Shown one piece after another: positions 16,374 through 23,132 of a stretch of DNA of 40,198 nucleotides; positions within the stretch are counted from its first letter, which is position 1, and each line of letters opens with the position of its first letter. The notes beneath the pieces are model-generated. The model had not been told where the DNA came from and made no database searches. It saw nothing but the letters and a program-made list of their open reading frames with translations. The DNA comes from a virus: the IMG/VR virus record IMGVR_UViG_3300050821_006725, positions 1 to 40,198 of that record. One strand, given 5' to 3'. The position numbers and the translations under genes were made by a program.

Positions 16374-16804
16374 GCGCATCGCCGATCAGCGCCATTGATC
16401 TCGCGAAGCAGTTCGAGGGCTGCAAGCTACAGGCATACTTGGACACTCTTGCCAACCCGCCAGTGTGGACTATCGGTTACGGACATGTAGGCAAGGATGT
16501 GTATGAAGGCCTCACCTGGACTCAAGAGCAGGCAGACGATGCACTGTTGCACGATGTCAATGCGTCCAGAGCGCTCCTGGAGATGTACAGCCCTAACCTT
16601 GCCAATGGCGCGCTCGATGCGCTCACTGATTTTGTGTACAACTTAGGGATTGGCAATTACCGCACCAGCACGCTGTGTAAGTGCGTTAACGCACAGAATT
16701 GGCCGGCAGTTAAGGTAGAGTTGCTGAAATGGACCCACTCCAACGGCAAGGTGGTTCCTGGATTGCTTGCACGCAGAGAGGCGGAAGCCGCACTCATTTG
16801 GTAA
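16370..16804 (+). CDS. Endolysin, GH24 lysozyme
   Basis: Protein of 144 residues that should hydrolyse the peptidoglycan glycan backbone. The T4/P22-type catalytic arrangement is visible: Glu16 in 'FEG', Asp25 in 'YLD' and Thr34 in 'WTIGYGH'. The C-terminal 'RREAEAALIW' is also typical of GH24. No signal peptide or signal-anchor helix is present, so a holin must release it. It starts with GTG overlapping the previous stop. Confidence 0.93.
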   Translation: MSASPISAIDLAKQFEGCKLQAYLDTLANPPVWTIGYGHVGKDVYEGLTWTQEQADDALLHDVNASRALLEMYSPNLANGALDALTDFVYNLGIGNYRTSTLCKCVNAQNWPAVKVELLKWTHSNGKVVPGLLARREAEAALIW

Positions 16805-16814
16805 GGAGACTGCT

Positions 16815-17024
16815 ATGGACTTCTCATTGATCATTTGGATTCTAGTCGTGGCAGTCGTTCTCTCGATTGCCTTTGCGGTCATCAAGTTCCTCATCATGCC
16901 TGCGATAGCTCCAGGAGCTCAAGTGTATGTATGGGCAATTCTCGGTGTTTTGATTTTGATTGGATTGCTGTATGTGATCTCAAACGGCGGATTCGTACAC
17001 GGCCACGGTTTTAGCTTCAGATGA
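16815..17024 (+). CDS. Small membrane protein, holin candidate
   Basis: Protein of 69 residues with two hydrophobic helices (about 3-28 and 37-56) and a short His/Gly-rich tail. AAGGAG lies eight bases before the ATG. Its position immediately after the endolysin and its two-helix layout make it one of the better holin candidates. The stop overlaps the next ATG by four bases. Confidence 0.65.
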   Translation: MDFSLIIWILVVAVVLSIAFAVIKFLIMPAIAPGAQVYVWAILGVLILIGLLYVISNGGFVHGHGFSFR

Positions 17025-17305
17025 TTACTGGAGCGGATGTCGCGCTAATCATCACTGCCTTATCTACGCTGCTTGGGGTACTCGGCGGTATCTTGGTGCA
17101 AATTAGAGGTCAGAATGAGGCACGCTCAGACCGACTCGCACTAGCCAAAAAGTTTGATCTGCAATCTGAAACGGTGAAGAAGCTCGAACTGAATACGAAC
17201 TCAATCAAAGATGCACTGGTGGCCTCAACCGCCTCCGCCTCGGAAGCGAAAGGGCACGCCGAAGGACTGCAACAGGGGCGCGATGAACAAAAGCAAAATC
17301 CTTGA
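17021..17305 (+). CDS. Membrane-anchored coiled-coil protein
   Basis: Protein of 94 residues: one N-terminal transmembrane helix (about 5-27), then a charged coiled coil. It overlaps both its upstream and downstream neighbours. The layout recalls phage membrane accessory proteins in lysis cassettes. A holin, antiholin or accessory role is possible; no family signature is seen. Confidence 0.65.
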   Translation: MITGADVALIITALSTLLGVLGGILVQIRGQNEARSDRLALAKKFDLQSETVKKLELNTNSIKDALVASTASASEAKGHAEGLQQGRDEQKQNP

Positions 17306-17588
17306 TTTTGCCGAGAGCTTCGATGCTCTACGTATTGTTCCGCGGATCATCCTATTTGGCTACGCCGGATGGCTGGCCTACCTGACCGATCGACTTCTGA
17401 CCTGGTACATGGCGTTGCCGGCCGCCGCGCAGACTACTCAGGCATCCGGATTCTGCCTAGGTGCCATTGGTTCCTTGACAACGATCGGGGGTTTCGTGTA
17501 CAGAATTTATGCAAATACCGGAAGAAGCTGGGATAATCAGGCAACTGTGAGAACTTCTTCGACAACCGTGGAGCAAACAGTCAAATGA
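17283..17588 (+). CDS. Holin-like membrane protein
   Basis: Protein of 101 residues with two to three hydrophobic segments (about 20-36, 56-78), an amphipathic start and a polar, Thr-rich C-terminus ending near the next start. The 'GAIGSLTTIGGFVYRIYANTGRSW' pattern resembles small phage holin-type proteins found next to spanins. The ATG at 17283 overlaps the upstream gene by 23 bases. Confidence 0.65.
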   Translation: MNKSKILDFAESFDALRIVPRIILFGYAGWLAYLTDRLLTWYMALPAAAQTTQASGFCLGAIGSLTTIGGFVYRIYANTGRSWDNQATVRTSSTTVEQTVK

Positions 17589-17710
17589 TTTTTGATCTAC
17601 TTAGTTTCTTATTGGGCTGCCTCACTGGCGGCGTGGCCTGTGCGATCTCGGCTAAGACCTTGGGATGGTTCAATCGCCAAGTCAGTTCGGTGGAAAAGAA
17701 GATTCCTTGA
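17585..17710 (+). CDS. Small single-pass membrane protein (41 aa)
   Basis: A 41-residue product, too short for most gene finders. Its ATG overlaps the upstream stop (ATGA), and its TGA overlaps the proposed TTG start of the spanin gene. One hydrophobic segment (about 3-24) is followed by a charged tail ending in 'EKKIP'. Chain-linked overlaps on both sides make a real gene likely; function unknown. Confidence 0.65.
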   Translation: MIFDLLSFLLGCLTGGVACAISAKTLGWFNRQVSSVEKKIP

Positions 17711-18201
17711 CCGCCGAGATCAAGTTCATTGTGATCGGCGTGCTCATCGTCGGGCTGGCGCTGGGCGGATACCTGCTATACCGATCGGCCTACAATTCAG
17801 GACAGACCGCCGGCAAGGCCGAAGTGCAGACGCTTTGGGACGCGGATCGCTCCAAAATTCAGGCCGTCACCGATGCGGCTATCGCCAAGGCCACGCAAGA
17901 GAAAGAGGCGGCCATCGCGGCTAATGAGGGAATCCAAAATGACCTACAAGCACAGCTTGACTCTATGCACGGCCTCAATGCTTCTTTGGCTGAGCGGTTG
18001 CGCCGCGCCAACGCAAATCCTACAGCCCATAGCAGTCCCTTGCCCCAAGCCGCAGGTAACCAAAAGCCTGTTGCAGCCCCCGTCGACGACAGCGTGGGAC
18101 GCCTTAACCAGCTACTTGCAGATGCGCTTACCGAATGCCGCACCAACTGGGTCAACTACTCAGCCTTGATTAAGGAAGTCTCGCCGCAGGTTGCGCCATA
18201 G
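17707..18201 (+). CDS. Rz: Inner-membrane spanin subunit (Rz)
   Basis: Protein of about 164 residues with an N-terminal transmembrane helix (about 6-25) followed by a periplasmic coiled coil rich in Ala, Glu, Gln and Lys and a C-terminal region with a Cys. It would join the outer-membrane subunit encoded inside it to fuse inner and outer membranes at lysis. I propose the TTG at 17707 (TTGA overlap with the upstream stop); an ATG at 17665 is the alternative. The embedded Rz1 reading frame makes the assignment strong. Confidence 0.85.
   Translation: MTAEIKFIVIGVLIVGLALGGYLLYRSAYNSGQTAGKAEVQTLWDADRSKIQAVTDAAIAKATQEKEAAIAANEGIQNDLQAQLDSMHGLNASLAERLRRANANPTAHSSPLPQAAGNQKPVAAPVDDSVGRLNQLLADALTECRTNWVNYSALIKEVSPQVAP
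17939..18169 (+). CDS. Rz1: Outer-membrane spanin lipoprotein (Rz1), embedded in Rz
   Basis: A 76-residue reading frame wholly inside Rz in another frame. A lipoprotein signal is visible: hydrophobic core then lipobox 'LSGC' with Cys21 as the lipidated residue. The mature part is Pro/Gln/Thr-rich, as in known Rz1 proteins. A GAGGG ribosome site precedes the ATG at 17939. This nested arrangement is diagnostic of phages of Gram-negative hosts. Confidence 0.88.
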   Translation: MTYKHSLTLCTASMLLWLSGCAAPTQILQPIAVPCPKPQVTKSLLQPPSTTAWDALTSYLQMRLPNAAPTGSTTQP

Positions 18202-18276
18202 GACGATTGTAATTGTCATCTGGGAAGCGTTTAATCTTGACCTGATCGAAAACCCAGAATTCTTGAAGGAACTCAC

Positions 18277-18657
18277 ATGTCAGCCACTCTCGCCCAAGTT
18301 CTGATTTCCATTACCCCGATCAAGACGCCCCTGCCGACCGGCATCACTGCCGGAGCGCTGTCGGTAGTAGTCACCGATTCCACCGGTGTTGCGCAGCCCG
18401 CGGTTGCTCTGAACGGTTCGGAAACGCCTCCGTTCTCCTTTACGACCAGCCTGCCGATCTCGTCAGATGGCCTCACCGTCTCTGCGACGGTGGTTCAGAC
18501 CGCGCAAGATTCGACCGGTGCACCCATTGGCACCCCGCGCAGCGATTCTGTCAGCCTGACCGAGCCTAGCTTCAACGCCCCCGGTGCCGTCACCATGGTG
18601 TTGACGCCTGCCGCAGCCGCCGCGAATCCGGCCTTGGCCGCTGCGGTCAAAAAGTAA
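18277..18657 (+). CDS. Ig-like small beta-sandwich protein
   Basis: Protein of 126 residues composed of Thr/Val/Ser-rich strands with an Ala-rich C-terminal helix. The 'SLTEPSFNAPGAVTMVLTP' end is typical of phage Ig-like surface domains. GAAGGA lies upstream of the ATG. It may decorate virions or bind polysaccharide; inferred only from composition and context. Confidence 0.65.
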   Translation: MSATLAQVLISITPIKTPLPTGITAGALSVVVTDSTGVAQPAVALNGSETPPFSFTTSLPISSDGLTVSATVVQTAQDSTGAPIGTPRSDSVSLTEPSFNAPGAVTMVLTPAAAAANPALAAAVKK

Positions 18658-18663
18658 CGCCTC

Positions 18664-18846
18664 ATGTTCGAGTGGGCGCACGGTGACGGATGGGGCCGTG
18701 AGCGCAAAGAGGCTCACGAGCGGGCCGAACGCATAGAGCATCTGCTGAAGGAGGAAGTTCACCTCCTTCGACAGATTCTCGCTCAACTGAAGCATGCTCA
18801 GCAGACCTATAACGCTCCCGGTCCAGTAACCATGAAGAGGGTTTGA
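18664..18846 (+). CDS. Small coiled-coil protein (60 aa)
   Basis: A charged helical protein: a 'RKEAHERAERIEHLLKEEV' coiled-coil core followed by a Pro-containing tail. The stop overlaps the ATG of the following glycosidase gene (TGATG). Translational coupling suggests it works with that protein, perhaps as a trimerisation or attachment partner, but this is a guess. Confidence 0.6.
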   Translation: MFEWAHGDGWGRERKEAHERAERIEHLLKEEVHLLRQILAQLKHAQQTYNAPGPVTMKRV

Positions 18847-19943
18847 TGACAACCACAGTTCCGATTACCGTTACCCTGACAGTTGACGGGGTAGCCGTCC
18901 CCGCTCCCGGAATTGCCCAGATTCCTGACCAAGTGCCTCCCCCTACCGCCGCTGCTGTAGCCTCCGCATTGGCCGCTACGCCGTCGTTTGTCTCAGCCGT
19001 GGCGGCAGCATTGGGCACACCGCCCCCGCCTCCCCCACCGCCTACGGGTGGCTTCCAGGTCAAGGCTGGCAAACTCTACGACCCCAACGGTGTGCAGTTC
19101 ATCCCGCGCGGGGTAGACCGGGACCACTATGATTCATCGGCGTCGACAGCTGGTATCGCTAGGGCTGGAGCGAATGTGGTGCGCTTTGGCGAGTACTTGG
19201 ATACGCTGATCGGGAATTACATCCCAGTACTGAAGGCCCACATAGCCTCCAAAGTCGTGCCAATCGTCGCGATGTTCTACTTTCCTGATGGTTCTCTCAC
19301 AGTCGGCGGGCAGGACCCGGCTGAGATTGCCTTGGCTGCAACCTGGTGGGCCACCAATGCCGCAACCTTCCGGGCAGCGCTCGGCAAGAATTGGATGATC
19401 AATCTGGCTAACGAATGGGGGCCTCGAGGCTCTACCGTCTGGCGGGACGCGATGATTGCGGCGATCAAGACCATGCGTGCGGCCGGGATCACGGAGGTGA
19501 TCTGGTGCGATACGGGTGGATTCGGGCAGGACTTGAGTGATCTGACTCTCTATTCGACTGCCGTGTTCAACAGCGATCCCTTGAAAAATACCGCTTTCTC
19601 GCTGCACGTCTACAACTCGTACAATGACCTGCCGACCTTGAATGCGGCTCTCGCGCAGTTAAATGCTTTATCAGCTTCGATCGGTATGGTATTCGGCGTG
19701 CTGGAGTTCGGTCCCGGCCCTGGCGTCGGGGTGAGCTCGCAGTTGACCGCGACTCAGGTGATCGGTGCGTGCGAGGCGGCAGGCATTCCCTGGTGCGCAT
19801 GGGCGTGGGATGACTCAAGCCCAGGATTTGGCATGACCACGAACCCTGACGGCACCTACAATGTAGCGTCGGACCTTACGCCTTACGGGACGGCTATTGT
19901 GGCGCAGTTGAAGGCCTTGGCGAAGCCGGCGACTTCGGTTTAA
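18846..19943 (+). CDS. GH5-like glycoside hydrolase (cellulase/mannanase fold)
   Basis: Protein of 365 residues. Residues 1-58 form a beta/Ala-rich N-terminal region, 59-66 a run of eight prolines as a linker, and 70-360 a TIM-barrel glycosidase. The GH5 landmarks are visible: 'LANEWG' with the acid/base Glu190, 'SLHVYN' with His254, and 'VLEFGP' with the nucleophile Glu287. The ATG at 18846 overlaps the upstream stop; a TTG one codon earlier is unnecessary. It lacks a signal peptide, so action on host surface polysaccharide would be as a virion part or after lysis. Last gene of the late module; its end overlaps the converging minus-strand gene by 50 bases. Confidence 0.8.
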   Translation: MTTTVPITVTLTVDGVAVPAPGIAQIPDQVPPPTAAAVASALAATPSFVSAVAAALGTPPPPPPPPTGGFQVKAGKLYDPNGVQFIPRGVDRDHYDSSASTAGIARAGANVVRFGEYLDTLIGNYIPVLKAHIASKVVPIVAMFYFPDGSLTVGGQDPAEIALAATWWATNAATFRAALGKNWMINLANEWGPRGSTVWRDAMIAAIKTMRAAGITEVIWCDTGGFGQDLSDLTLYSTAVFNSDPLKNTAFSLHVYNSYNDLPTLNAALAQLNALSASIGMVFGVLEFGPGPGVGVSSQLTATQVIGACEAAGIPWCAWAWDDSSPGFGMTTNPDGTYNVASDLTPYGTAIVAQLKALAKPATSV

Positions 19944-20082
19944 ATTCGCCGCAAACGTACTCTCTTGGCGTCACTTTCGGCCTGGGATAGCGCTGGCAGT
20001 ACCCATAGCTTTGGAGCGTGGGCTTGTTAGCACGCTCATGGAAGTGATGGCAGTTACCGCAGCTTTGGTTCTGCACTGGCAT
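19894..20082 (-). CDS. Small zinc-binding protein with CxxC and C-terminal CGEF motif
   Basis: Protein of about 62 residues. Four cysteines are arranged C-x2-C ... C ... C, with a terminal 'VCGEFKP', a pattern of a small phage zinc-ribbon family. A second protein with the same pattern is encoded at 33360-33644. The ATG at 20082 is chosen because homologous-type proteins begin just before the first CxxC; a GTG at 20184 would overlap the neighbouring gene by over 130 bases. Last gene of the leftward operon. Function unknown. Confidence 0.6.
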   Translation of the reverse strand: MPVQNQSCGNCHHFHERANKPTLQSYGYCQRYPRPKVTPREYVCGEFKPKSPASPRPSTAPQ

Positions 20083-20377
20083 CAGAGGCGAAGTCTGGAT
20101 GGTGCTGTGTGCGTAGATCGAGGGCCTCTTCGCAAGCCAGCGAGCAAGGTCCGTCAACGTAGCAATCGCGATGTCCTGGGCCACCCGATTCGCCGTAGTC
20201 CTGCAAACCGCAAGCTCGGCAGACGTACACCGATTGCGAACAGTTGGGCGTGTAGTCCGCCGTCGATAGCGGACACTGGCGGCCGCCCTCCGTGATCCAA
20301 TCGTGGCCGAGTTCGGCGCACTGGTGCTTGCCGCCGGCCAGGACGGACGCCTCTGCGATTAGACGCTCAAGCCCCAT
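20054..20377 (-). CDS. Cysteine-rich hypothetical protein
   Basis: Protein of 107 residues. Several Cys/His residues are spread through the chain, including 'YVCRACGLQDYG' and 'HRDCYVDGPC', suggesting one or two zinc sites. The ATG at 20377 has GGAG about ten bases upstream. It overlaps the preceding gene by 11 bases and the next by 29. No family recognised. Confidence 0.6.
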   Translation of the reverse strand: MGLERLIAEASVLAGGKHQCAELGHDWITEGGRQCPLSTADYTPNCSQSVYVCRACGLQDYGESGGPGHRDCYVDGPCSLACEEALDLRTQHHPDFASDASAEPKLR

Positions 20378-20621
20378 GCTTCTCGTCTCCGCTGGCCTGT
20401 GTCGGTTCGATCCCGGTGCTGTCGCAGCGCTCGCACCTGGATTGTGAGCGTACCAAAAGTGCGTCACGTGCCTTGACGAACTCGGCGCACCAGGAATCCC
20501 GAACCGCAGCGCACTCAGCAAGTTCCGCAGTCAAAACTGCATAATCTGTGAAGTGCACAAACGGCCCAGTCTCTGACTCGTATTCCTCGCCGTCGCGATC
20601 CGTGTCGTATCTCTTGACCAT
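20367..20621 (-). CDS. Hypothetical protein with C-terminal CxxC
   Basis: Protein of 84 residues starting at an ATG that overlaps the upstream stop by one base (TAATG) and is preceded by GGAG. A helical middle ('TAELAECAAVRDSWCAEFVKARDALL') is followed by 'CERCDSTG', half of a zinc knuckle. Function unknown. Confidence 0.65.
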   Translation of the reverse strand: MVKRYDTDRDGEEYESETGPFVHFTDYAVLTAELAECAAVRDSWCAEFVKARDALLVRSQSRCERCDSTGIEPTQASGDEKHGA

Positions 20622-20824
20622 TATCGCGGCTCCAAGTTTTCCGGCTTCACGTGCCGCTCGATCATTCCGCCAATTCCCTCGGCACGGATGCGGACGGTCT
20701 TGCCGGTGCGGCTTGGGTTTCCAGCAATTGCCTTCACGCGCTGGCCCTTCTTGCCGATGCATGATAGCCACCAAACCGGCACCCATTTCTCCGGTTCGTG
20801 GCGGCGAATCGTTACCTCATCCAT
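20621..20824 (-). CDS. Hypothetical protein (67 aa)
   Basis: Basic small protein with a Trp-rich segment 'WVPVWWLSCIGKKG' and a beta-like C-terminal half. The ATG at 20824 has GGAGG eight bases upstream; the longer start at 20839 lacks a site. No known motif. Confidence 0.6.
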   Translation of the reverse strand: MDEVTIRRHEPEKWVPVWWLSCIGKKGQRVKAIAGNPSRTGKTVRIRAEGIGGMIERHVKPENLEPR

Positions 20825-20853
20825 GCTCCGCGCCTCCATCGAAAGATGTCACG

Positions 20854-21051
20854 TCAGTAGCTCCGGTGCTTGTTGAGAATCAGTTCGATGAAGTCGGCAA
20901 GCGGCTTTTCGGCATACCCGCAACCGTTCCTCTCCGGGTTTCTCCCATGCATGAACTGGATGCGAGTAACCTTTTCCCCATCCAAGCGAGCGCCACCAAT
21001 CTCGAATATCTCGCGGGCGATGATCGCGGCTAGTTCTTTGTCATCCACCAT
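20854..21051 (-). CDS. Hypothetical protein (65 aa)
   Basis: Acidic-to-neutral alpha/beta protein. An AGGAAA site precedes the ATG at 21051. A helical start 'KELAAIIAREIFEIGG' and a C-terminal helix 'ADFIELILNKHR' are visible. No family recognised. Confidence 0.65.
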   Translation of the reverse strand: MVDDKELAAIIAREIFEIGGARLDGEKVTRIQFMHGRNPERNGCGYAEKPLADFIELILNKHRSY

Positions 21052-21068
21052 TTGCGTTTCCTGCTGTA

Positions 21069-21350
21069 TTACCTTGTGAGTCCGGCATGCGCATCGAAAG
21101 CAATATTTTTGAGCCGTTCGATTTCTTCGCCTGCCGAGACGAGTTGACCTTCAAGGCGGCGATTTTCGTCATGAAGTTTGGTGATTACCGGGTCGTATAT
21201 CTCTTCCGTTGCGGTCGTAAAATCGCCTGCATGCGCCTTCGCATAGGCCAGACATCGCTCGCGCAGGTCATCCAAGTGTTCAGCGAAGTCGCTGGCCTCT
21301 TCGGCGCCTGGACCGTTGAGATCATCAAGAGTTGGGGCATCGCGGCTCAT
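21069..21350 (-). CDS. Coiled-coil hypothetical protein
   Basis: Protein of 93 residues with a long helix in the C-terminal half ('VITKLHDENRRLEGQLVSAG'). The ATG at 21350 follows an AAGGA site and overlaps the upstream stop by four bases. No catalytic motif. Function unknown. Confidence 0.65.
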   Translation of the reverse strand: MSRDAPTLDDLNGPGAEEASDFAEHLDDLRERCLAYAKAHAGDFTTATEEIYDPVITKLHDENRRLEGQLVSAGEEIERLKNIAFDAHAGLTR

Positions 21351-21619
21351 TTCGCATTTCCTTCTGGATTGGCTTGAGAACATCCGGCGACGTGCTGCCT
21401 TGTGTCGCCGCATTCCGAGCAATCAATCGCAGGAATCACCGCTGTAAGCCAGTCGCGCAATTCGCGAGCCTCTGCGATCGTCCAAGGCTCAAGTCCTTGC
21501 GGATCGCTACCTGACTTCTCGCTGTGGAATCCTAAATACAGCACGGATCGATCAGCACCGACGACGGCTCGGTGGTCGCCGCGCTGGTGAAGTACACCTT
21601 CCGATAGTCGCTCTTTCAT
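21347..21619 (-). CDS. Hypothetical protein with Cys-rich C-terminus
   Basis: Protein of 90 residues. The N-terminal half reads as beta strands ('RSVLYLGFHSEK'), the middle as a helix ('TIAEARELRDWL'), and the C-terminus holds 'CSECGDTRQHVAGC', a possible zinc knuckle. AAGGTGG lies upstream of the ATG. The gene overlaps neighbours on both sides by four bases. Confidence 0.65.
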   Translation of the reverse strand: MKERLSEGVLHQRGDHRAVVGADRSVLYLGFHSEKSGSDPQGLEPWTIAEARELRDWLTAVIPAIDCSECGDTRQHVAGCSQANPEGNAK

Positions 21620-21936
21620 TCGCCACCTTTGGATTGAGATTGTGAGCCATCCCCATAAATGGCGCGATTGACTTTCTCGTACTGAGGCCCGTAGGCGTTG
21701 TGAACTTTTTCCGCAAGAGTCCAACGCAATCGGCCCATCGCTTCCTGAACGTCAATCAATTCGCGCAACAGCCAGACCATATTTGGCTCTGCATCGACGG
21801 TCGGAATCTCAGGGTTGACTGAATGCAGTCCCCAGCGCTGGGTCTTTCCGGCGGCTGCAAGGAACTCCCCACATTCCTCAATTGCGTGAGCAAGTTGCTT
21901 CTCGAAGCCACTTTGCAAGTACTTAGGATTGCTCAT
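21616..21936 (-). CDS. MazG-like nucleotide pyrophosphohydrolase
   Basis: Protein of 106 residues. The MazG-type metal-binding layout is visible: E20-E21-x2-E24 in 'AIEECGEFLAAAG' and E59-x2-D62 in 'RELIDVQEAM'. Such enzymes hydrolyse nucleoside triphosphates, and phage MazG proteins have been linked to altering host alarmone or nucleotide pools. A GGAGG site precedes the ATG at 21936. Substrate is not deducible. Confidence 0.72.
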   Translation of the reverse strand: MSNPKYLQSGFEKQLAHAIEECGEFLAAAGKTQRWGLHSVNPEIPTVDAEPNMVWLLRELIDVQEAMGRLRWTLAEKVHNAYGPQYEKVNRAIYGDGSQSQSKGGE

Positions 21937-22045
21937 TGCGCAACGCCTCCATAAACAGAGCCGCAACTCGATATGCGGTCTCGACCGAAGTGCCGAATAG
22001 CAAGCACGTGTCTCGCACCCAGGCAGCCAATTGTTCGTCACTCAT
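21923..22045 (-). CDS. Small protein (40 aa)
   Basis: A 40-residue frame whose ATG overlaps the upstream stop by four bases and whose stop lies 14 bases inside the MazG-like gene. AGAGGG lies just upstream. The product is helical ('DEQLAAWVRDTCLLFG', 'AYRVAALFMEALRNE'). Chain-linked overlaps and a ribosome site support translation. Function unknown. Confidence 0.55.
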   Translation of the reverse strand: MSDEQLAAWVRDTCLLFGTSVETAYRVAALFMEALRNEQS

Positions 22046-22254
22046 TTGACACCCTCTGAAGTAGAGGGAGATGCGATGCCGCCATTGCGGACGGCTATTT
22101 CTATTACATCGCGGGCGTCGATCAGCATAGTTCGCACCTCCTCATGATCCATTAACTCTGGGTTCCACAGGCCGCCATTGCCGAGATATTCAGTAATCCT
22201 GGCAGGTAGGTCCCTAGTCGCTCTGTTGCGAAACTCACGCATCTGCTTTGTCAC
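22042..22254 (-). CDS. Hypothetical protein (70 aa)
   Basis: Starts with GTG at 22254 in a GTGA overlap with the upstream stop; an in-frame ATG at 22242 is the alternative. A basic N-terminus is followed by an acidic helix ('DHEEVRTMLIDARDVIEIAV'). No recognised family. Confidence 0.6.
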   Translation of the reverse strand: MTKQMREFRNRATRDLPARITEYLGNGGLWNPELMDHEEVRTMLIDARDVIEIAVRNGGIASPSTSEGVK

Positions 22255-22487
22255 TCAGCGTTGTCATTTTCTTTCTCCCGTTGAACTGTTGCGCCTGCCT
22301 TCATCGTTCCGTCTGGCGCATTCCAGTGATACACGTGCAGAATTGCGTACTCGACCACCTTGGGGATGGGTTGCTCGCCAGACACGTAACGCCGCATGGT
22401 GCGCTCGTTGATCTGAAGCTCCTTGGCCAAACCACGCTGTGATAGTCCAGCGTGCTTCAGCATCCGCTTGAGGCCGCGGCCGGTCAT
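22251..22487 (-). CDS. XRE-type HTH regulator
   Basis: Protein of 78 residues with an N-terminal helix-turn-helix (about residues 11-36: 'AGLSQRGLAKELQINERTMRRY') and a conserved 'SGEQPIPKVVEYAI' follow-up typical of Cro/CI-like domains. It lacks a CI-type cleavable C-terminal domain. The ATG at 22487 overlaps the stop of the zinc-ribbon gene upstream (ATGA). A dyad at 22670-22691 just upstream of the mini-operon is a possible target. Confidence 0.78.
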   Translation of the reverse strand: MTGRGLKRMLKHAGLSQRGLAKELQINERTMRRYVSGEQPIPKVVEYAILHVYHWNAPDGTMKAGATVQREKENDNAE

Positions 22488-22648
22488 TTCGCACCTGCTT
22501 TGCTGCCACACTTCGCGCACATGAACCCACCGAATTTCGCATCCACCACGACTCGATCGTGCGTGCTGACATGCTGCGAGCCACAACGACGGCACATGCC
22601 GAAGTAGCTAGAACCGCCGATTAAGTTGCCGAGGTATTCAAATTTCAT
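22484..22648 (-). CDS. Small zinc-ribbon protein (54 aa)
   Basis: A 54-residue protein with two CxxC knuckles (Cys19/22 and Cys44/47) about 22 residues apart, the signature of a zinc ribbon. GGAGATAAGAC precedes the ATG at 22648, and the stop overlaps the HTH gene's ATG. It is the first gene after a 47-base gap that holds a dyad and a TTGACA element. Probably nucleic-acid or protein binding. Confidence 0.75.
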   Translation of the reverse strand: MKFEYLGNLIGGSSYFGMCRRCGSQHVSTHDRVVVDAKFGGFMCAKCGSKAGAK

Positions 22649-22669
22649 GTCTTATCTCCTACTGGGTTA

Positions 22670-22709
22670 CTGTGGCTATATTAGGCCACAGTGCCCTATA
22701 TGGTGTCAA
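22670..22709 (-). promoter_or_regulatory. Dyad with possible internal promoter of the leftward operon
   Basis: Read on the minus strand, a perfect TTGACA (22704-22709) is followed 20 bases later by TAATAT (22678-22683). The -10-like element lies between the arms of a dyad CTGTGGC-N8-GCCACAG (22670-22691). The spacing is longer than ideal, so promoter strength is uncertain. An operator inside a promoter upstream of an HTH gene suggests autoregulation. Confidence 0.45.
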
Positions 22710-22923
22710 GCCCTATATCTCTCCAAGCATAATCTAGGAAATTCGGCTCATTTACTCGGCATTTAACAGTCCAGTTATGGACATAAAGCGGACTTGTGCG
22801 AAGCCGGCACCAAACCTCAATGCACTTATTCTGGGGCGCGACGCTCATGTCCGTTCGCCACTGGCTATCCGGTGCGTATGGCAGCACGTGAGGATTAACG
22901 ATTTCACCGTCAGTTCCGCTCAC
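22696..22923 (-). CDS. Hypothetical protein with C-terminal AWRDI motif
   Basis: Protein of 75 residues starting with GTG (GTGA overlap) after a strong GGGGAGG site. The 'EPNFLDYAWRDI' ending is common in small phage proteins of the DUF551-like type, which have no established function. The gene end contains the TTGACA of the downstream promoter candidate. Confidence 0.65.
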   Translation of the reverse strand: MSGTDGEIVNPHVLPYAPDSQWRTDMSVAPQNKCIEVWCRLRTSPLYVHNWTVKCRVNEPNFLDYAWRDIGLDTI

Positions 22924-23132
22924 TTGACACCTCCCCGGTTCAAGGCTGTGCGTTTGAGAGCGAGCGCCAGATCAATCTGGTGCCACGTCAAAAATGAAAA
23001 TGCGCCTTTGCAGTTCTCGTTAAACACCGATATTCCATCGTCCTCGACGTAGTACCAGCCGGGGGTCCAGCCGCAGTAGCAGCGGGTCTTGCGTGGTCGC
23101 AACATTGCGCGCTTAGCCTGACTTTGATTCAT
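22920..23132 (-). CDS. Hypothetical protein (70 aa)
   Basis: Basic N-terminus with two cysteines ('RCYCGWTPGWYYVEDDG'), then a mixed region. AAGGAAA precedes the ATG at 23132. Overlaps its upstream neighbour by 20 bases. Function unknown. Confidence 0.6.
   Translation of the reverse strand: MNQSQAKRAMLRPRKTRCYCGWTPGWYYVEDDGISVFNENCKGAFSFLTWHQIDLALALKRTALNRGGVK

Noticed and set aside
20400-20425. tRNA T-arm-like GGTTCGATCCC
   Set aside because: Lies inside a coding frame, the T-stem does not pair well and no anticodon or acceptor stem is present; not a tRNA or a safe att core.
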